Shown here one piece after another: positions 27,103-36,451 of a DNA stretch of 64,000 nt. Made by a program: the position numbers and the translations under genes. The notes beneath the pieces are model-generated. The model ran no database searches. It saw nothing but the letters and a program-made list of their open reading frames with translations, and was not told where the DNA came from. This DNA comes from Rhodobiaceae bacterium UBA4490 (lineage in GTDB: Bacteria > Pseudomonadota > Alphaproteobacteria > Parvibaculales > Parvibaculaceae), in contig DGNO01000006.1 of NCBI GenBank assembly GCA_002389665.1, forward strand, positions 156,525 to 220,524, in the 5' to 3' direction. Positions within the stretch are counted from its first letter, which is position 1, and each line of letters starts with the position of its first letter.

Positions 27103-27348
27103 TTACTGGATCAGTGCGGCGACGGCCAGAAGGGCCAGAGCCGCACCACCCGTACGCAAGGCCAGTTTCGAGGCCGCGTGCGACGTCAGGAAGCGAAGGG
27201 CCGAGCCTTGCGGGCGGGCCGTCACATCCCGCATCGCGGCCCGCGCCGGTACATGCGCGCCCTGGGGCATGCGCTGAACCGGGGTAAGGAAGGTAGCGGT
27301 GGCGTAGCTCGCCGCCATTCCATCCATATATCCACGAATTGGGTTCAT
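27103..27348 (-). CDS. Small protein of unknown function (81 residues) divergent from a LysR regulator
   Basis: 81 residues, family not recognised. Basic and Ala/Arg-rich in the middle, with a C-terminal hydrophobic segment (GGAALALLAVAALIQ, residues 67-81) that could anchor it as a tail-anchored or small membrane protein. The start is strongly supported: AAGGAG sits 7 nt before ATG 27348. It has its own terminator, so it is a single-gene transcript. The divergent LysR gene and two inverted repeats in between suggest tight control. Confidence 0.65.
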   Translation of the reverse strand: MNPIRGYMDGMAASYATATFLTPVQRMPQGAHVPARAAMRDVTARPQGSALRFLTSHAASKLALRTGGAALALLAVAALIQ

Positions 27349-27410
27349 GATAATCTCCTTTGAGAGTAAAGCACTCTCGTCTCTACGGGGCTTATATGGC
27401 GGTTCATTCA

Positions 27411-27433
27411 AAAAATGACAAACGATCATTTTT
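27411..27433. promoter_or_regulatory. Inverted repeat A in the LysR / small-gene intergenic region
   Basis: AAAAATGA (27411-27418), 7-nt spacer, TCATTTTT (27426-27433): a perfect 8-bp repeat. Candidate binding site of the adjacent LysR regulator. Confidence 0.55.
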
Positions 27434-27441
27434 CATGATAT

Positions 27442-27460
27442 ATGTGAGGTAATTTCACAT
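27442..27460. promoter_or_regulatory. Inverted repeat B in the LysR / small-gene intergenic region
   Basis: ATGTGA (27442-27447), 7-nt spacer, TCACAT (27455-27460). Same spacer length as repeat A, with centres about 29 bp (near three helical turns) apart. It resembles a CRP site but the spacing is one base too long. Confidence 0.5.
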
Positions 27461-27515
27461 GTGCGACATCCCGGCGCAGGCTATGGATGGGCGTGGTGAA
27501 ACCCGGAGAAAGATC

Positions 27516-28460
27516 ATGAGCAGACGCTTGCCGCCCTTATCCATGCTGCGCAGCTTCGAAGCGGCGGCCCGTCATCTCAGTTTCAGCCGCGCCGCCGAAG
27601 AGCTCTCCGTGACCCATTCCGCCATCAGCCATCAGATCCGGGGGCTGGAGGAGTGGCTGGGCTGCGCGCTTTTCCGCCGCTCGGGCCGCGCGGTGCATCT
27701 CACCCAGGCGGGCGAGCGCCTGCTCGGCCCGCTGACCCGCGCCTTTGACGGGATGAACGATGCGGTGCGCGCCGTCACCCGCATGGCCGAGGACCGGGCG
27801 GTGGTGGTCAGCGTCGAGCCGGCCTTTGCCGCCCGCTGGCTGGTGCTCCGTCTTGACCGCTTCTATCAGCGCCATCCCAATCTGCGCCTTCATCTCGTAC
27901 CGACCCCGGAAATGGTGGATCTGACGAAGGGCGATGTGGATGTGGCGATCCGCTACGGGCGCGGCACCTGGCCGGGCCTTAAGTCGGAAAAGATCATGGG
28001 CGCCGCCGCTTTCCCCGTGCTCAGCCCGGCGCTGATCGGTGAGGAAACGCCGCTGCAAAGCCCGCATGATCTTTCCCGCTTCACTCTCATTCACGAGGAT
28101 ACGACCGAAGACTGGGCGGCCTGGCTGAAGGCGGCGGGCGCGGAGGACGTGGACGCGGCCCGCGGGCCGATCTTCGATGACGGGCACCTGGCGCTCGAGG
28201 CGGCGACGATGGGTCAGGGCGTGGCGCTCGCCGATGAGGCGCTGGCGGCGGCAGCCTTGCAGGATGGACGGCTCGTGCGGCCCTTCGATCTGATGCTGGA
28301 GACGAGCTCCGCTTATTACGTCGTCACCGCGCCCGTGAGCGAGACCCGCGCCGATGTGAGCGCCTTTTGCGCCTGGCTCTTGGAAGAAGCACATGGCGGC
28401 AAAGCCCCCGTCAACTGGGCCCCCGCCAACAAGGCCCCCGGCAAAGAGAGCACCGGCTGA
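27516..28460 (+). CDS. LysR-family regulator, GcvA-like
   Basis: 314 residues. The N-terminal winged helix opens RLPPLSMLRSFEAAARHLSF and has the recognition segment SVTHSAISHQIRGLEEWLG, closest to the GcvA branch. The substrate-binding domain follows, with VDVAIRYGRGTWPGL near residue 140. The last 20 residues are Ala/Pro/Lys-rich and probably disordered. ATG 27516 has CGGAGAAAG in front. Divergent from the 81-residue gene; likely target by position. The co-inducer is unknown. Confidence 0.9.
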   Translation: MSRRLPPLSMLRSFEAAARHLSFSRAAEELSVTHSAISHQIRGLEEWLGCALFRRSGRAVHLTQAGERLLGPLTRAFDGMNDAVRAVTRMAEDRAVVVSVEPAFAARWLVLRLDRFYQRHPNLRLHLVPTPEMVDLTKGDVDVAIRYGRGTWPGLKSEKIMGAAAFPVLSPALIGEETPLQSPHDLSRFTLIHEDTTEDWAAWLKAAGAEDVDAARGPIFDDGHLALEAATMGQGVALADEALAAAALQDGRLVRPFDLMLETSSAYYVVTAPVSETRADVSAFCAWLLEEAHGGKAPVNWAPANKAPGKESTG

Positions 28461-28713
28461 AAGAATTTAAGGGTTAAGGCCGTGATTTAAGGAAATCCGC
28501 CAATAAGCCCCCAATAGACCTATGAAAAAACAGGTTATTAACCAGTTTTCTTTGCCTTGCCGTAACCGCTTAGGGGCCAAGATGCCATTCGATTAAAATT
28601 TGGCGAGTGGCGCAGTGATCCTAACGGCCATCAAAAACGGGCGGTTCAACCCGGCGCATGACGCGCGCGGGGAAGTGCCCGAGTCCGCGCCCGGCGTAAA
28701 GCCGGGAGAGGCC

Positions 28714-30189
28714 ATGCCGCTCGAAACGGACGGCGCGCCGGATACCGCGCGCCAGCAGGTGCCGCCCTTCTTCGCCAAGATGCTGAATATCGTGGCCGCG
28801 GCGGCGCTGATCTCGGTTATCCATCAATCCGTCTTCGTCGTCATGACGGGCCGTGCGGGCCTGTTCGAATATATTGCCGTACCGCTTTTCGTCGTATTCG
28901 TGGCGCCGACGATCTTCTATTTCACGGTCAATCCGGCGCGTCACAAACATATTCCCCGGGTCATCTTTTGGCTTTACTGGGGGATCATGGGCTATATCGG
29001 CACCGGCTTTCTCAACTCGCTGAGCCAGGGGCTCGGGACCGATTACGGCATTCACTTTGCCGCCTGGGCGGTGATCGCCTATCTGATCGCGGTGGCGACG
29101 CAGCCGGTGCGGCGCGCGCAGATGATGTGCTGGAGCGGCTTCGCCTCGCTTTGCGCCATTTCGGTCTTTTTTCTCGTCTATACCGGCGCGGACATTCTCA
29201 CCGATCCCTTGACCGTGACCTTCGTCAGCATTCTGGGCAGCCAGGCGGCGGCGATCTCGGTGCTTTATGTGCTCTCGGTCTTCCGCCAGGAGCAGCTGGC
29301 CGACCGCCAGCGCGCGAAAGTCTGGCAGCATGCCTCCGAAGAAATGATCCGCTATGCCCAGCAGGCAGACCGCGCGCGGCGCGATGCGGAAGAAGCGCGC
29401 ACGTCGGCGGAAGCGGCGATGCGTATGCGCGACCGCTTCGTTGCCAATATCAGCCATGAGCTGAGAACGCCGCTCAATGCGATCCTCGGCTTTGCCGAAG
29501 TGATCGAGCGGGAAACCTATGGGTCCCATTCCGACGACCGCTACGGCGAATATGCCGGCGACATCCGCCGCTCGGGCCGCCATTTGCTCGGCCTCATCAA
29601 TCAGATCCTCGACTTCTCGCGCATGGAGGCGGGCGAGATCAATCTGAAGCTCGAAAAAGCCGAGGCCCGTGAAGTCGTTTCCGAAAGCCTGCGCCTGATC
29701 GCGCCGCTTGCCGAGGCCAAGCCCGATATTTCGGTGCAGTTCGAGCCCGGCCCTTCCATTCCGCTGACCACGGATACGCAGGCGCTGCGCCAGATCGTGA
29801 CGAACCTTGTCTCCAATGCGATCAAGTTTACCGACCGGGGTTATGTCGATGTGCGCCTGAACGAAGATGGGCCGGACGGGCTTCTGCTCTGCGTCAGCGA
29901 TACGGGCTGCGGGCTGAGCGAAGACGCGCGCCGGCGCGTCTTTACCCCGTTCTACCGGGTGGCCCGCCAGGGTAATGATGCGGGCGGCACGGGGCTCGGC
30001 CTTGCCATCGTCAAATCACTGGTCGAAGGGCTGGGCGGGACGATCGATGTGGAAAGCCAGCCCGGCCGTGGCTCGACGTTCAAGATTCGCCTGCCGCGCA
30101 GGATGGGCGAGCGTACGGATTCGCCTGTAGCAAGTGTGCCGGCGGAACCCAGCGAGCCTGCCCCCCAGAACATGATCGTCTATCTTTAA
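28714..30189 (+). CDS. Multi-spanning membrane sensor histidine kinase
   Basis: 491 residues from ATG 28714. Six to seven hydrophobic segments in the first 185 residues form the sensor. A coiled linker (about 205-240) leads to HisKA with His249 in [19 protein letters not shown], then HATPase with [19 protein letters not shown] and [10 protein letters not shown] chose 28714 because GGGAGAGG precedes it; an upstream TTG at 28600 would add 38 residues but has no ribosome site. A CCCGGC/GCCGGG hairpin (28690-28706) partly covers that ribosome site. No cognate response regulator is adjacent. Confidence 0.88.
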   Translation: MPLETDGAPDTARQQVPPFFAKMLNIVAAAALISVIHQSVFVVMTGRAGLFEYIAVPLFVVFVAPTIFYFTVNPARHKHIPRVIFWLYWGIMGYIGTGFLNSLSQGLGTDYGIHFAAWAVIAYLIAVATQPVRRAQMMCWSGFASLCAISVFFLVYTGADILTDPLTVTFVSILGSQAAAISVLYVLSVFRQEQLADRQRAKVWQHASEEMIRYAQQADRARRDAEEARTSAEAAMRMRDRFVANISHELRTPLNAILGFAEVIERETYGSHSDDRYGEYAGDIRRSGRHLLGLINQILDFSRMEAGEINLKLEKAEAREVVSESLRLIAPLAEAKPDISVQFEPGPSIPLTTDTQALRQIVTNLVSNAIKFTDRGYVDVRLNEDGPDGLLLCVSDTGCGLSEDARRRVFTPFYRVARQGNDAGGTGLGLAIVKSLVEGLGGTIDVESQPGRGSTFKIRLPRRMGERTDSPVASVPAEPSEPAPQNMIVYL

Positions 30190-30212
30190 AGCGCGCTGCA
30201 GCGCCCTTCCGC

Positions 30213-30917
30213 TTAGCGCAGGAAGGGCGAAACGCCGAAGACCATTTCATGGGTCATCAGCACCGCCGCCCAAAGCACCACCGCAGCCAGAGGACGCCAC
30301 CAGCCGATTTCGCCGAGCGCGAGTTTTGTGCGCCCGCTCAGAATCGCTACGAATGGCAGGTTCGAGGTTTGCCCGGCAAACTTGCGCCAGCTCTCCCCCA
30401 TTTTCTTGGCTCGTTTCCGGTCGATGGAAAAAGTGCCCACCAGCGCAACGGTGAGAAAGGTGCCGAAAAGCGCCTGCGACGCGCGGTCCCCGTTCACCCC
30501 CAAATGAAACGCCGCCCAGATAATGACGCTCCAGAGAAAAGGATGGCGGGTGATGCGCACCATGCCTTGCACGGCATCTTCTTTTTCCGCCGCCGCTTCC
30601 CCGCCCACGGAGGTGGGGTTCGGCGTTAAAAGACCGGGCACGCCGATGAGAAAAGCCACCAGCAGGATCAGCGCGCCCGAATGGGCAAGCCACACCGGCG
30701 CCTGCCAGTAGACGGTATTGTCCGCGCTGACCACGGCCTCGTTGTAGCTCACGGCGAGCCAGACGATGGCGCCGATCGAGGCCAGCGAGAAGAGCGCCAT
30801 ATAGACTTTCTCGCCGATCATATCGGTGATGATCCGGCGCAGCACGGTGCCGGAAATTACCAGGTGCAGCCCCATGAAAAGCGCGGCGGCCAGATAGAGC
30901 TCGGTCATATCCTGCAT
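30213..30917 (-). CDS. NnrU-family integral membrane protein
   Basis: 234 residues with about six membrane segments. The conserved NnrU/isoprenylcysteine methyltransferase-like core is visible: MVRITRHPFLWSVIIWAAFH near residue 118 and ESWRKFAGQTSNLPF near residue 175. Family members were first noted beside nitric oxide reduction genes, but many are not linked to denitrification; this copy lies 11 kb from the NO genes. GGAGGACC precedes the ATG. It may be read with the TetR gene upstream (160 nt gap). Confidence 0.8.
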   Translation of the reverse strand: MQDMTELYLAAALFMGLHLVISGTVLRRIITDMIGEKVYMALFSLASIGAIVWLAVSYNEAVVSADNTVYWQAPVWLAHSGALILLVAFLIGVPGLLTPNPTSVGGEAAAEKEDAVQGMVRITRHPFLWSVIIWAAFHLGVNGDRASQALFGTFLTVALVGTFSIDRKRAKKMGESWRKFAGQTSNLPFVAILSGRTKLALGEIGWWRPLAAVVLWAAVLMTHEMVFGVSPFLR

Positions 30918-31076
30918 GAAAGGTCCTCCTCATCCCCTCGCCCGGCGTGAATCTCGTTGGCACGTGCCGGGTCCGGATCATTCTTCGGGTTGAGGCGCGC
31001 GAATTCAAGCCATGGCTTTGCCCATCCCCGCGCAGGCAGGTGTGCAATTGTGCGGCAAGGCGGGGGAATGGGCGCG

Positions 31077-31733
31077 TCAGGCGGAAAGCGCGAGGCCTTT
31101 TTTGAGGTGCTTGCGGCCCTGTTTCGTGGCAATGCCGGTCAGGATGAAGCGGATAAGCTCGCCCGCCCGTTCCGGCCGCCCGCTGCCGGAGCCCGAGCGC
31201 CAGGCAAGGCGCACCGCCCCGTGCAGGGCGGATTGGACGCCGAAAAGCAGCAAATCGTCGGGCCGCGGTTCGATAAGATCGGCGCTGACCCCGGCGCGTA
31301 AAATGGCAAGCAGCCGGTCGCGCAATTGCTGCTCGGTCATCCCCCAATTGGCGCGCATGGGCACGGGCAGGCGGCGGCGGAAACTGACCCGCCCGCAATA
31401 TTGCATGAGATTACGCTCTTCGGGCGGCAGGTCCGCAAGTTGCCAGAAGGCGGCGATATAAGCGGCAAGCTGATCGAGCGGCGGAGCTGCATCGTCAATC
31501 GCCTCGATCCGCGCCAGAAGGCGCCGGTCGATCTCCATGGCAAGGCGCGCATAAAGCTCGTCCTTGCTCGCCACATGCTTATAGACCGTGCCCTTGCCGA
31601 TCTGTGCTTTCGCCGCGATCTCGTCGATCGTTACGAGTTCCCAGTCTTCGCGCTGAAAAAGCTCTCGCGCGGCGGTGAGAATAGCGCTCTCGCGTTCCTC
31701 GAAAAGCGGACGGGCAGGGGCGGTGCGTTCCAT
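31077..31733 (-). CDS. TetR/AcrR-family transcriptional regulator
   Basis: 218 residues. The helix-turn-helix is VTIDEIAAKAQIGKGTVYKHVASKDEL with the TVYKHV recognition helix. The C-terminal domain is helical with a long Arg-rich patch (CGRVSFRRRLPVPMR) and no recognised ligand. A near-perfect operator palindrome lies 26-42 nt upstream of the start codon, so it is probably autoregulated. By position, the NnrU-family gene downstream is the likely co-regulated partner. Confidence 0.88.
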   Translation of the reverse strand: MERTAPARPLFEERESAILTAARELFQREDWELVTIDEIAAKAQIGKGTVYKHVASKDELYARLAMEIDRRLLARIEAIDDAAPPLDQLAAYIAAFWQLADLPPEERNLMQYCGRVSFRRRLPVPMRANWGMTEQQLRDRLLAILRAGVSADLIEPRPDDLLLFGVQSALHGAVRLAWRSGSGSGRPERAGELIRFILTGIATKQGRKHLKKGLALSA

Positions 31734-31758
31734 AGGGACCTCGCGCAGGACAGATGAC

Positions 31759-31775
31759 AGTGACCGGGGGTCACT
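31759..31775. promoter_or_regulatory. TetR-type operator palindrome
   Basis: AGTGACC (31759-31765), GGG, GGTCACT (31769-31775): a perfect 7-bp inverted repeat with a 3-nt centre, between the TetR gene and the end of grpE. Size and symmetry fit a TetR dimer. Confidence 0.65.
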
Positions 31776-31852
31776 CGCGGGGTCCCTTCCTAGCTTTCTT
31801 CTATGTCACCTTGATGACGCTGCCGGGAGAATGGCCGGTAAGGCGGGCCGGC

Positions 31853-32506
31853 TTAGACGGTCGTGTCGACCTTGCCGCCGGCGCCGCCGCCATTGCCGCC
31901 TGCCTCGCCCTTGGCAAGTCCGACGCGGGCAGCGCGCAAAAGCCGGTCGCCGATCATGTAGCCGGTCTCCACCACCTGCACGATGGCGCCGTTCGGCAGG
32001 CCCGTATTCGGGATCTCGAACATGGCTTCATGGAAATTGGCGTCGAACTTGTCGCCGGGCTCCGGCGCGATGGGCTTGATGCCATGGCGCTCGAAGGCCG
32101 AGTGCAGCGCGCGCTCGGTCATTTCCACGCCTTCGATGATCGCGCTGGCATTGGCGCGTTCTTCTTCGGGCACAGCATCGATAGCGCGGCGCAGATTGTC
32201 GGCAACGGACAGGACGTCGCGGGCAAAGCTGGCAGCCCCGTAACGGGCCGCGTCCTGCTTCTCGCGCTCGGCGCGGCGGCGCGTGTTTTCAAGCTCGGCG
32301 GCAAGGCGCAAAAGCCGGTCCTTGGTTTCGGCAAGCTCGGCCTCGAGCGCGTCTTTGCCGCCCTCCTCGCCTTCCAGAATGGAGGGGTCCTCATTGACGG
32401 CAGCCGCCGCCTCCGCGCCCATCTGGGCACCGGCGTCCGGCGCGCTTTCGCCGTTTTCCTGCGGCGTGTCGTCAGACGGGGTCTTGGCCGGTTTTTCCTC
32501 ACTCAT
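31853..32506 (-). CDS. grpE: Nucleotide exchange factor GrpE
   Basis: 217 residues. It releases ADP from DnaK. After an acidic, disordered N-terminus (about 1-50) comes the long dimer helix [21 protein letters not shown] and the conserved beta domain with [16 protein letters not shown] and [19 protein letters not shown]. It ends with a Gly-rich tail. It lies 110 nt downstream of hrcA, the usual alphaproteobacterial pair. Confidence 0.96.
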   Translation of the reverse strand: MSEEKPAKTPSDDTPQENGESAPDAGAQMGAEAAAAVNEDPSILEGEEGGKDALEAELAETKDRLLRLAAELENTRRRAEREKQDAARYGAASFARDVLSVADNLRRAIDAVPEEERANASAIIEGVEMTERALHSAFERHGIKPIAPEPGDKFDANFHEAMFEIPNTGLPNGAIVQVVETGYMIGDRLLRAARVGLAKGEAGGNGGGAGGKVDTTV

Positions 32507-32616
32507 GGGCTTTAAAGCGTCCTGTTCTTAACGGTTCGAAACGTGTCCGGTGAAAGACGGGCAAGAGATGCGCTTCCTCACCGCCCGTGTCAAGGCATGG
32601 GCCTGCCACGCGCCTT

Positions 32617-33708
32617 TCAGCTTAAGGGTCCGCGGCTGAGCAGGCGGCTGACGACACCGGCCGTATAATCGACCATGGGGATGATGCGCGCGTAATTGAG
32701 ACGCGTCGGGCCGATGACGCCGATCACCCCGACGATCTGCCGGTCCTGGTCGCGGAACGGTTTGACGACGACGGAAGAGCCGGAAAGGCCGAAGAGTTTC
32801 GTTTCCGAGCCGATGAAAAGTTTCACCCCTTCCGCTTCCTCGGCAAGGCCGAGAAGCTGCACGACATCGGTCTTGTTTTCCAACTCCTCGAAGAGCAGCC
32901 GCACGCGCTCGAGATCCTCCATCGCGGTGACATCATCGAGAAGACGCGACTGGCCGGTGACGATGAGCGAGCGGGAGAGCAGCGCATCGGGCCCCGAGGC
33001 CGGTGCGCCAGCGCCCGACCAGGTGGCAAAGCCTTCCTCGACGATGCGGCTCGTCAGTTCCGAAATCTCCCGCCGGGTCTGCTCGATCTCCGCTTGCAGG
33101 CGGCGGCGCGCATCGGCGACGGAAAGGCCGCGCAATTTGGCATTGAGGAAATTCGTCGCCTCCTGCAGTGCGGAAGGCGGCAGGCCCTGAGGAAGGTCGA
33201 TGACGCGGTTTTCCACCGACCCGTCTTCGGTGACCATGACGACCAGCGCGCGGCGCGCATCCATGGGCACGAATTCGACATGTTTGAGGCGGGATTCGGT
33301 TTTGGGCGCGAGCACCAGCCCGGCGCAGCGCGAGAGGCCCGAGAGCAGCATCGAAGCTTCCCTGAGCGCGTCTTCCACGCTGCCCGCGCCCTGATTGGAC
33401 TGAGTGATCTGGGTCTCGATCTGGCTTTGCTCGTCCTCGGAGAGAATGCCGACCTGCAAGAGCCCGTCGACGAACATGCGAAGCCCCGCATCGGTGGGGA
33501 TGCGCCCGGCGCTGGTATGCGGGGAAAAGAGCAGGCCGAGGGATTCCAGATCCGACATCACATTGCGGATCGAGGCGGCGGACAGATCGACGCCGAGATG
33601 GCGCGAGAGATAGCGCGAGCCCACGGGCTCGCCCGTCTCCAGATAGGTTTCCACGATCCCGCGGAAAATCTCGCGGGAGCGGTCGTTTATGTCCCTGATG
33701 GCCACCAT
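32617..33708 (-). CDS. hrcA: Heat-inducible transcription repressor HrcA
   Basis: 363 residues. The N-terminal winged helix includes RDINDRSREIFRGIVETYLE and the DLSAASIRNVMSDLESLGLL recognition region, followed by SPHTSAGRIPTDAGLRMFVD, a strong HrcA signature, then the GAF-like and dimer domains. HrcA represses groESL-type operons through CIRCE; no CIRCE or groESL is in this window. A TTGACG-N17-TAGATT promoter with a palindrome in its spacer drives it. Confidence 0.96.
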   Translation of the reverse strand: MVAIRDINDRSREIFRGIVETYLETGEPVGSRYLSRHLGVDLSAASIRNVMSDLESLGLLFSPHTSAGRIPTDAGLRMFVDGLLQVGILSEDEQSQIETQITQSNQGAGSVEDALREASMLLSGLSRCAGLVLAPKTESRLKHVEFVPMDARRALVVMVTEDGSVENRVIDLPQGLPPSALQEATNFLNAKLRGLSVADARRRLQAEIEQTRREISELTSRIVEEGFATWSGAGAPASGPDALLSRSLIVTGQSRLLDDVTAMEDLERVRLLFEELENKTDVVQLLGLAEEAEGVKLFIGSETKLFGLSGSSVVVKPFRDQDRQIVGVIGVIGPTRLNYARIIPMVDYTAGVVSRLLSRGPLS

Positions 33709-33773
33709 CGTGAACCAGCTTTCCTTCGAAACGGCCCCCGGAAAAGGCGGAAGGCCTTGATCTGACGGCTAAA

Positions 33774-33802
33774 AATCTAGGCAGCCCATGGGGCTGCGTC
33801 AA
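33774..33802 (-). promoter_or_regulatory. hrcA promoter with a palindrome in the spacer
   Basis: On the minus strand, -35 TTGACG (33802-33797), 17-nt spacer, -10 TAGATT (33779-33774). The spacer exactly equals a GCAGCCC-N3-GGGCTGC inverted repeat (33781-33797, sharing one base with the -35). A repressor bound there would block RNA polymerase. Confidence 0.6.
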
Positions 33803-33831
33803 TTGCCCTGCCCTTATGCGTGCGCTCCTGC

Positions 33832-33860
33832 TTGACACATAAGCCCGCGCCCGGTCTTGT
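33832..33860 (+). promoter_or_regulatory. Candidate promoter of rph
   Basis: TTGACA (33832-33837), 17-nt spacer, TCTTGT (33855-33860). The -35 is consensus and the -10 weak. A start near 33867 would leave a leader of about 34 nt before ATG 33901. Confidence 0.5.
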
Positions 33861-33900
33861 GCGCCCCTTAAAGTCTCACATCTTGAAAGCAGGAGATGCC

Positions 33901-34620
33901 ATGCGTCCGTCCGGCCGTGCCCCCCATGAAATGCGCCCCGTTATCCTCGAGCCGGGCTATGCAAAAAAAGCCGAAGGCTCCTGCTTCGTGCGCTTCGGCG
34001 ACACGCATGTGCTGTGCACCGCAAGCCTTGAAGAGCGCACGCCGCCGTGGCTGAAAGGCCAGGGCAAGGGCTGGGTGACGGCGGAATACGGCATGCTGCC
34101 CCGCTCCACCAATGAACGTATGCGCCGGGAAGCCTCGGCGGGCAAGCAGTCGGGCCGCACCCAGGAAATTCAGCGCCTGATCGGGCGTTCCTTGCGCGCG
34201 GTGGTGGATATGAAGGCGCTGGGCGAGCGGCAGATCACTGTGGACTGCGATGTCATTCAGGCCGATGGCGGCACGCGCACGGCCTCCGTCACCGGCGGCT
34301 GGGTGGCGCTGCAGCAATGCGTCGCCTGGATGATGGAGCGCGGCATGCTCACCGCCTCGCCGATCAAGGACAATGTGGCGGCGATCTCTTGCGGCATTTA
34401 TGAAGGCACGCCCGTTTGCGATCTGGATTACGCCGAAGATTCCACCGCCGATACGGATGCGAATTTCGTCATGACCGGCACGGGCGGCATCGTGGAAATC
34501 CAGGGCACGGCGGAAGGCGAGCCTTTCTCGCAGGACGAGCTTTCCGCGCTGATGGGCCTTGCTAAAGACTCCATCGCCGATCTCGTGCGCCTGCAGAACG
34601 AGGCGGCCGGGCTCAAGTAA
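33901..34620 (+). CDS. rph: Ribonuclease PH
   Basis: 239 residues. A phosphate-dependent 3'-5' exoribonuclease that trims tRNA precursors. Family motifs: [14 protein letters not shown] at the N-terminus, [16 protein letters not shown] near residue 62, [21 protein letters not shown] near residue 97, and [21 protein letters not shown] near residue 176 with the catalytic Asp residues. ATG 33901 has AGGAG in front. It is divergent from hrcA and followed by rdgB and hemW, the classical alphaproteobacterial order. Confidence 0.97.
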   Translation: MRPSGRAPHEMRPVILEPGYAKKAEGSCFVRFGDTHVLCTASLEERTPPWLKGQGKGWVTAEYGMLPRSTNERMRREASAGKQSGRTQEIQRLIGRSLRAVVDMKALGERQITVDCDVIQADGGTRTASVTGGWVALQQCVAWMMERGMLTASPIKDNVAAISCGIYEGTPVCDLDYAEDSTADTDANFVMTGTGGIVEIQGTAEGEPFSQDELSALMGLAKDSIADLVRLQNEAAGLK

Positions 34621-34659
34621 GCGGGCTTGCATAAGGAGCGGATCCTCTAAGGAGCAACT

Positions 34660-35274
34660 ATGAGCGCGCGTCTTTTCACCGAACCGAAACTTGTCGTGGC
34701 GAGCCATAATCAGGGCAAGGTGCGGGAAATCGGAGATTTGCTTTCTCCTTTCGGTATCGAAACGGTATCGGCGGGCGATCTCGGCCTGCCGGAACCGGAA
34801 GAAACGGGCGTCACGTTCCGCGAAAATGCGGAGCTGAAAGCCCGTGCCGCTGCTGAAGCTTCAGGCCTGCCGGCGCTGGCCGATGATAGCGGCCTGGCCG
34901 TCCACGCGCTGGGCGGGGATCCCGGCATTTATTCGGCCCGCTGGGCGGGGCCGGAAAAAGACTTCCGCCTTGCCATGGAAAAGGTCGAGCGCGCGCTTGC
35001 CGAAAAGGGCGCGAGCGACCGCAGCGCGCATTTCGTCTGCGGGCTGGCGCTTGCCTGGCCGGATGGGCATGCGGAGTATTTCGAAGGCCGCGTCGATGGC
35101 CAGCTTGTCTGGCCGCCGCGCGGGGAAAAAGGCTTCGGCTACGATCCGGTCTTTCAGCCGGAGGGTCATGAGACTACCTTCGGGGAGATGGACCCGGCGC
35201 GCAAACACGCCATGTCGCACCGGGCCGATGCTTTCAAGCAATTGACGGATGCCTGCTTTGCCGCTGGACGATAG
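34660..35274 (+). CDS. rdgB: XTP/dITP diphosphatase (RdgB/HAM1)
   Basis: 204 residues. It cleans the nucleotide pool by hydrolysing xanthosine and inosine triphosphates. Motifs include [13 protein letters not shown] near residue 12, [34 protein letters not shown] (spread over 53-86), and [10 protein letters not shown] and [10 protein letters not shown] near the end. The last 26 nt overlap the start of hemW in another frame, so translation of the two is linked. Confidence 0.96.
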   Translation: MSARLFTEPKLVVASHNQGKVREIGDLLSPFGIETVSAGDLGLPEPEETGVTFRENAELKARAAAEASGLPALADDSGLAVHALGGDPGIYSARWAGPEKDFRLAMEKVERALAEKGASDRSAHFVCGLALAWPDGHAEYFEGRVDGQLVWPPRGEKGFGYDPVFQPEGHETTFGEMDPARKHAMSHRADAFKQLTDACFAAGR

Positions 35275-36448
35275 CGCCCGCGCCGCCTCTCTTTCCCCCG
35301 CCGAAACCGAAGGCGGTTTCGGGGTCTATATCCATTGGCCCTTCTGCCTGTCGAAATGTCCCTATTGCGACTTCAACAGCCATGTCATGCGCGATGTGCC
35401 GGAAGAGGCTTATATCGATGCCATCATCCGTGAGCTGACATATTTCCGCACACTTTCCGGGCCGCGCACGCTTACCTCGCTTTTCTTCGGCGGCGGCACG
35501 CCCTCGCTGATGACGCCGCAGGCGGTCACAAGGCTCATCGATGCGGTGGCCGGACTCTGGCACATGCCCCAGGGCACGGAAATTTCCATGGAGGCCAATC
35601 CGACCAGCGTCGAGACGGCCTATCTGAAAGGCTATAAGGGCGGCGGCGTGAACCGCATCTCGCTCGGCGTGCAGGCGCTGAGCGACGATGATCTGCGCTT
35701 CCTTGGGCGGCTTCATTCGGTGGGCGAGGCTTTGCAAGCGGTCAAACTCGCGCGCGATGTTTTCGAGCGTGTCTCTTTCGATCTTATCTATGCTAGGCCG
35801 GCGCAAACACCGGCGTCCTGGCGGCGCGAACTTGAAGAAGCCATCTCTTATGCCGCCGATCATCTCTCGCTTTATCAGCTCACCATCGAGCCCGGCACGG
35901 CTTTCGAAAAACTCTTTAAGGCAGGCTCGCTCCTGCCCCCCAGCGCGGACGATGCGGCAACGCTTTATGAGGTGACGCAAGAGGTCTGCGCCAAGGCGGG
36001 CTTCGGGGCGTATGAAGTCTCGAACCATGCAAAGCCCGGCGCCGAATGCCGGCACAATCTCGTTTACTGGCGCTACGGCGATTATGCGGGCGCAGGCCCT
36101 GGCGCGCATGGGCGGCTCAGTGTTGAAGGAAAAAAAATCGCGACGGAAACCGAACGCCTGCCGTCCCGCTGGCAGGCGGCGGTGATGCGCGCCGGACACG
36201 GCCTGACGCGGACAGAAGAAATCGCGCCCGCCGAGCAGGGCGATGAAATGATGATGATGGGGCTGAGACTCTCCGAAGGCGTGCCGCTTGCCCGTTATGA
36301 GAAACTCAGTGGACGGATTATCGAAGAAAAACGCCTTGCGCTGCTCGAAAAGGACGGGCTCATCACCCGGCGCGGCGGCCAGCTTTATGCCACGGCGCGC
36401 GGACGCATGGTGCTCGACAAGCTGCTCGGTGAATTGTTGGTGGAGTGA
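35249..36448 (+). CDS. hemW: Radical SAM protein HemW (haem chaperone)
   Basis: 399 residues. The radical SAM cluster motif is C33-x3-C37-x2-C40 ([11 protein letters not shown]), preceded by VYIHWPFC, which distinguishes HemW from the oxygen-independent coproporphyrinogen oxidase HemN in most annotations. Later motifs [11 protein letters not shown] and [19 protein letters not shown] are also typical. HemW delivers haem to respiratory enzymes. The start overlaps rdgB by 26 nt. Confidence 0.93.
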   Translation: MPALPLDDSARAASLSPAETEGGFGVYIHWPFCLSKCPYCDFNSHVMRDVPEEAYIDAIIRELTYFRTLSGPRTLTSLFFGGGTPSLMTPQAVTRLIDAVAGLWHMPQGTEISMEANPTSVETAYLKGYKGGGVNRISLGVQALSDDDLRFLGRLHSVGEALQAVKLARDVFERVSFDLIYARPAQTPASWRRELEEAISYAADHLSLYQLTIEPGTAFEKLFKAGSLLPPSADDAATLYEVTQEVCAKAGFGAYEVSNHAKPGAECRHNLVYWRYGDYAGAGPGAHGRLSVEGKKIATETERLPSRWQAAVMRAGHGLTRTEEIAPAEQGDEMMMMGLRLSEGVPLARYEKLSGRIIEEKRLALLEKDGLITRRGGQLYATARGRMVLDKLLGELLVE

Positions 36449-36451
36449 GCC

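Noticed and set aside
27442..27460. ATGTGA-N7-TCACAT as a CRP site.
   Set aside because: CRP needs TGTGA-N6-TCACA; spacing is one base too long. A LysR-type site fits the context better.
30213..30917. Assigning the NnrU-family protein to the denitrification cluster.
   Set aside because: It lies 11 kb away beside a TetR gene with its own operator; family members occur widely outside denitrification.
32524..32537. GTTC-N6-GTTC upstream of grpE looked like an SOS box.
   Set aside because: The spacer is six, not seven, and grpE is not an expected LexA target.
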